A DNA stretch of 64,000 nt from Martinezella lusitana. Its GTDB lineage: Bacteria > Pseudomonadota > Alphaproteobacteria > Rhizobiales > Rhizobiaceae. The position numbers and the translations under genes are program-made. The notes below the pieces were generated by a model. That model made no database searches. It was not told the DNA's origin and saw only the letters and a program-made list of their open reading frames with translations. The first letter of the stretch is position 1; each line of letters starts with the position of its first letter. The stretch lies in contig NZ_FMAF01000001.1 of assembly GCF_900094565.1 (NCBI RefSeq), positions 186,001 through 250,000 on the forward strand, in the 5' to 3' direction. Shown here piece by piece: positions 61,591 to 64,000 of the stretch.

Positions 61591-61725
61591 GGCCCCTCAC
61601 CCCAGCCCTCTCCCCGTCAAACGGGGAGAGGGAGTTTTCGTGCCAACTACCGCATTGCGCGAAGATGGGTATCGGAGAGTCCCCCTCTCCCCGCACATGC
61701 GGGGAGAGGGCTGGGGTGAGGGGCC
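61591..61725. repeat. long palindromic intergenic repeat (135 bp)
   Basis: The outer 25-bp arms, GGCCCCTCACCCCAGCCCTC plus TCCCC and their exact reverse complement (61701-61725), are identical. Inside, each half has a small hairpin of the type CCCTCTCCCCG-N5/6-CGGGGAGAGGG. Such G/C-rich palindromes are dispersed in many Rhizobiales genomes. It lies between the divergent aminotransferase and glutamine-synthetase-like genes. Confidence 0.85.
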
Positions 61726-61811
61726 CGGCACGGAGACTCAGCGTCGCCAGACTTGACTGATAGCTATCATGGTTTACGACCATGCCGTGAGCATTGGGGA
61801 TTTACAAGAGT

Positions 61812-63152
61812 ATGGCGGCCGACAACGCAACCGAAGGTAATGCGCGTATCGAGGTGCTGATATCGGACATGAACGGCCGGCTGCGGGGCAAGCAGATCCC
61901 GATCGCGGCCGAAAAGAAGGTCTGGTCCGGCGCCGTGCGGCTGCCGACCTCGACGCAGTCGCTCGATATCTGGGGCGACGACAATGACGACATGACAGGC
62001 CTGTCGCTGACGATCGGCGATCCAGACGGTACCTGTGTCGCTGATCGGCGCACACTCGCGGATATGCCCTGGGCACCGCCTGGGTCGAAGCAGGTGCTGG
62101 CCACCATGCATGAGCTCGACGGCAGCCCGAGCTTTCAGGATCCCCGCGCCATTCTTGCGGCCGTGGTCGACCGCTACAAGGCGCTCGGCCTGACCCCCGT
62201 CATCGCAACCGAGCTGGAATTCTATCTGCTTGCCGGCGATTGGCGCGAAAGGGGCATCCCCTCGCCGCCGCCGGCATTGACCTATCGCGACGAGCCGAAC
62301 GGCTACCAGCTCTACGACATGGACGCGGTCGACCTGCTCGACGGCTATCTTGAAACGCTGCGCAGCTATGCCAGGGCGCAGGCGCTGCCGGCGGACGCGA
62401 CGACGGCGGAATTCGGCCCCGGCCAGTTCGAGGTCAACCTGCTGCATCGCCCGGATGCCCTTGCCGCCGCCGACGACTGCATCATGCTGAAGCGCGTGGC
62501 CGAGCAGGCGGCGCGCAAGCACGGCCTGAAATCGACCTGCATGGCGAAGCCCTATACCGATCATGCCGGCTCCGGACTGCATGTACATGCCAGCATCATC
62601 GATGATCAGGGCCGCAATATCCTCGATGCGGAAGGCGGCGAGCCGAAGAAGCTGAAATCGATCTGCGCCGGGTTACTGCAAACGCTAGAGGATGCGCAGC
62701 TGATCTTTGCGCCCTATGCCAACTCGTACCGCCGCTTTCAGCCGGGCTCCTTCGCCCCCGTCGACCTGACCTGGGGCTATGGCCATCGCGGCACCGCAGT
62801 GCGCATTCCCGAAAAGGATGGACCTGGCGCGCGCGTCGAGCATCGTGTCGCCGGCGCCGACGCCAATCCCTATCTGATGCTGGCGGCAATCCTTGGCGGC
62901 ATGCTGCTCGGTTTAGAGAACCAACTGGACCCCGGCGAGGAGACGACACCGACCTACGTGCCGGCCAATGCCCCGCGGCTGACGCATGACTTCCTGACCG
63001 CCGTCGAACGCTTCCGCAGCTCTGTCTTCATCGCCGATATCTTTGGCGAGCGATATCAAAAGCTCTACGGCGATACGAAGCACAAGGAAGCCATCCGCTC
63101 TCTGCGCACCGTTTCCGATTTCGACTATCGAACCTATCTGCCGCGTCTCTGA
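61812..63152 (+). CDS. glutamine synthetase family protein (gamma-glutamylpolyamine synthetase-like)
   Basis: 446 aa. The GS catalytic domain is recognisable: ATELEFYLL (metal Glu), GPGQFEVNLLH, the GSGLHVHAS His motif, and RVEHRVAGADANPYLMLAA. Together with the neighbouring SpuC-type aminotransferase it fits the PuuA/SpuI branch that glutamylates putrescine for catabolism, rather than nitrogen-assimilating GlnA. The N-terminal beta-grasp region is short. ATG 61812 is preferred to the in-frame TTG at 61794. The two genes are divergent across the 135-bp palindrome. Confidence 0.87.
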   Translation: MAADNATEGNARIEVLISDMNGRLRGKQIPIAAEKKVWSGAVRLPTSTQSLDIWGDDNDDMTGLSLTIGDPDGTCVADRRTLADMPWAPPGSKQVLATMHELDGSPSFQDPRAILAAVVDRYKALGLTPVIATELEFYLLAGDWRERGIPSPPPALTYRDEPNGYQLYDMDAVDLLDGYLETLRSYARAQALPADATTAEFGPGQFEVNLLHRPDALAAADDCIMLKRVAEQAARKHGLKSTCMAKPYTDHAGSGLHVHASIIDDQGRNILDAEGGEPKKLKSICAGLLQTLEDAQLIFAPYANSYRRFQPGSFAPVDLTWGYGHRGTAVRIPEKDGPGARVEHRVAGADANPYLMLAAILGGMLLGLENQLDPGEETTPTYVPANAPRLTHDFLTAVERFRSSVFIADIFGERYQKLYGDTKHKEAIRSLRTVSDFDYRTYLPRL

Positions 63153-63157
63153 CCGCT

Positions 63158-64000
63158 TCAGACGGCCAGGCTGTTGACGGCACCCTCGCGCTCGACGCTG
63201 GCGGCGGTGCCTTCGCGGACCATCACCTTGAGTTCGCCGGGATGAACCTTGAGCGTTACATCGCGCTCCAGCGGCAGCAACTCGCCATCCATGACGCAGT
63301 TTGCGAGCTGGCGCAGCTTCGGAAAATGCAGATGCACTTCCGGCGCATGCATGACCATGACATCGGTGTTCTCACGAAACCGGCCGCGCAGCATATCGAC
63401 GACAAGACGCGCCACGCCGAGCGGCCGCAATGGCTTTGCCATGTAGAAGCCGAGCTCACCGCCCTGCAGATTGTCAGCATAGAGCAGTGCATTGGCGCCA
63501 AAGGGATTGTTGGAGACGGAAATCGCCGACACGTGCCGGCGTTCGCGAACGCCGCCGGCTTCGAAGTCGACATCGAATTCCGGCGGATTGGCGATGACCC
63601 CGAAGGCGGCACGGGTGCTGGCCGACATCTTTCCGATGCGCGAGCGATAGGTATAGCCGTTGCGATAACGCACCATGCGCGCATGCAGGCCCGCTGAGAA
63701 CTGATGCACGAAGGCCCGACCGTTGGCGCTGCCGATATCGACCTTGTCGACCTCACCTGTCGCGAGCACGTTCAGCGTCTGCCAGATATCGAGCGGCAAC
63801 CTCAGCGAACGGGCAAACAGGTTCATGGTGCCGGCGGGAATCACGCCGAGGGCGACGCCGGTCTTCCAGGCGATGGCGGCGGCGGCCGAAATCGTGCCGT
63901 CGCCGCCTCCGGCGACGATACCGTCTATGTCGTCCCGGCGCGCCGCGCGCTCCATCGCCGACACGACGTCTCGTCCCGCCACGACCACGGCTTCGAAATC
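63158..64000 (-). CDS. diacylglycerol/lipid kinase family protein, 5'-truncated by the window
   Basis: The frame is open through the right edge, so the N terminus lies outside. The visible 280 residues start within the catalytic domain: the nucleotide loop VAGGGDGTISAAAA, then GVIPAGTMNLFARSL, both hallmarks of the YegS/BmrU/DagK family. Further on are SVSNNPFGANALLYADN and a C-terminal beta-sandwich (VMDGELLPLERDVTLKVHPG). It phosphorylates a lipid such as diacylglycerol or sphingoid base with ATP. Convergent with the GS-like gene (5-bp gap). Confidence 0.88.
   Translation of the reverse strand, partial: DFEAVVVAGRDVVSAMERAARRDDIDGIVAGGGDGTISAAAAIAWKTGVALGVIPAGTMNLFARSLRLPLDIWQTLNVLATGEVDKVDIGSANGRAFVHQFSAGLHARMVRYRNGYTYRSRIGKMSASTRAAFGVIANPPEFDVDFEAGGVRERRHVSAISVSNNPFGANALLYADNLQGGELGFYMAKPLRPLGVARLVVDMLRGRFRENTDVMVMHAPEVHLHFPKLRQLANCVMDGELLPLERDVTLKVHPGELKVMVREGTAASVEREGAVNSLAV

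Noticed and set aside
1..64000. CRISPR arrays, insertion sequences, prophage or rRNA genes
   Set aside because: No regularly spaced direct repeats, transposase or phage genes, and no rRNA were seen on reading both strands.

Overview
The window is chromosomal DNA of an alphaproteobacterium of the family Rhizobiaceae, most likely a Rhizobium of the tropici/etli type. Evidence: the block recO / era-rnc-lepB-acpS / rsh-rpoZ / smpB-dapA, two tandem Omp2/RopA-type porins, an IolR-iolCDEB inositol operon with the IolC-DUF2090 fusion, phosphatidylserine synthase and decarboxylase (psd-pssA), many small Rhizobiales-type proteins, high GC with long antisense open frames, and rhizobial intergenic repeats. 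Species assignment is inference; no rRNA is present.

Layout. 1-3.4 kb: end of a class A acid phosphatase, a short pyrE-like gene, psd-pssA, a 46-aa protein. 3.5-8.9 kb: HMCES/YedK, a UPF0060 membrane protein, a Nudix hydrolase, a TIGR02301 protein, a CtrA-like box before a small acidic protein and a secreted protein, then a translationally coupled ygfZ-HD-phosphatase trio. 9-10.9 kb: two EF-hand proteins with a common C-terminal motif flank a periplasmic Cu/Zn superoxide dismutase; both EF-hand genes have CtrA-like sites at similar distances, and the SOD gene has an EcfG-type stress promoter. 11-15.5 kb: a giant DUF2339 membrane protein, an HD hydrolase, a MOSC protein. 15.5-27.4 kb: the housekeeping block, all on the minus strand except an NYN-domain gene. 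27.6-33.3 kb: a lytic transglycosylase, an alpha/beta hydrolase, two porins. 33.3-34.9 kb: gene-poor DNA with a TetR-regulator remnant. 34.9-39.1 kb: divergent MarR/SDR pair with a perfect operator palindrome, tRNA-Ser(GCU), an FAD oxidoreductase, a Gfo/Idh/MocA dehydrogenase. 39.3-46 kb: IolR with its operators and iolCDEB. 46-53.2 kb: MATE exporter, glyoxalase-like, PilZ, aminotransferase, Sel1, DUF2147, a 58-aa secreted peptide, AMP nucleosidase. 53.2-56 kb: an ECF42-type sigma factor with three DGPF/YCII proteins. 56-59.5 kb: flippase-like protein, GT2 and GT39 glycosyltransferases. 59.5-64 kb: Nudix, a class III aminotransferase and a glutamine-synthetase homologue (likely polyamine use), and a truncated lipid kinase.

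Most interesting: the 53.4-kb intergenic region carries two divergent promoters of the ECF42 form (TGTCGA, 17 nt, CGWC). One faces the DGPF operon, the other a 76-aa single-span membrane protein, which makes that orphan a probable member of the sigma-factor regulon. Next are the EF-hand/SOD locus with its CtrA-like sites, the IolR operators of form GGAA-N6-TTCC, and a 92-bp dispersed repeat present twice in opposite orientations.
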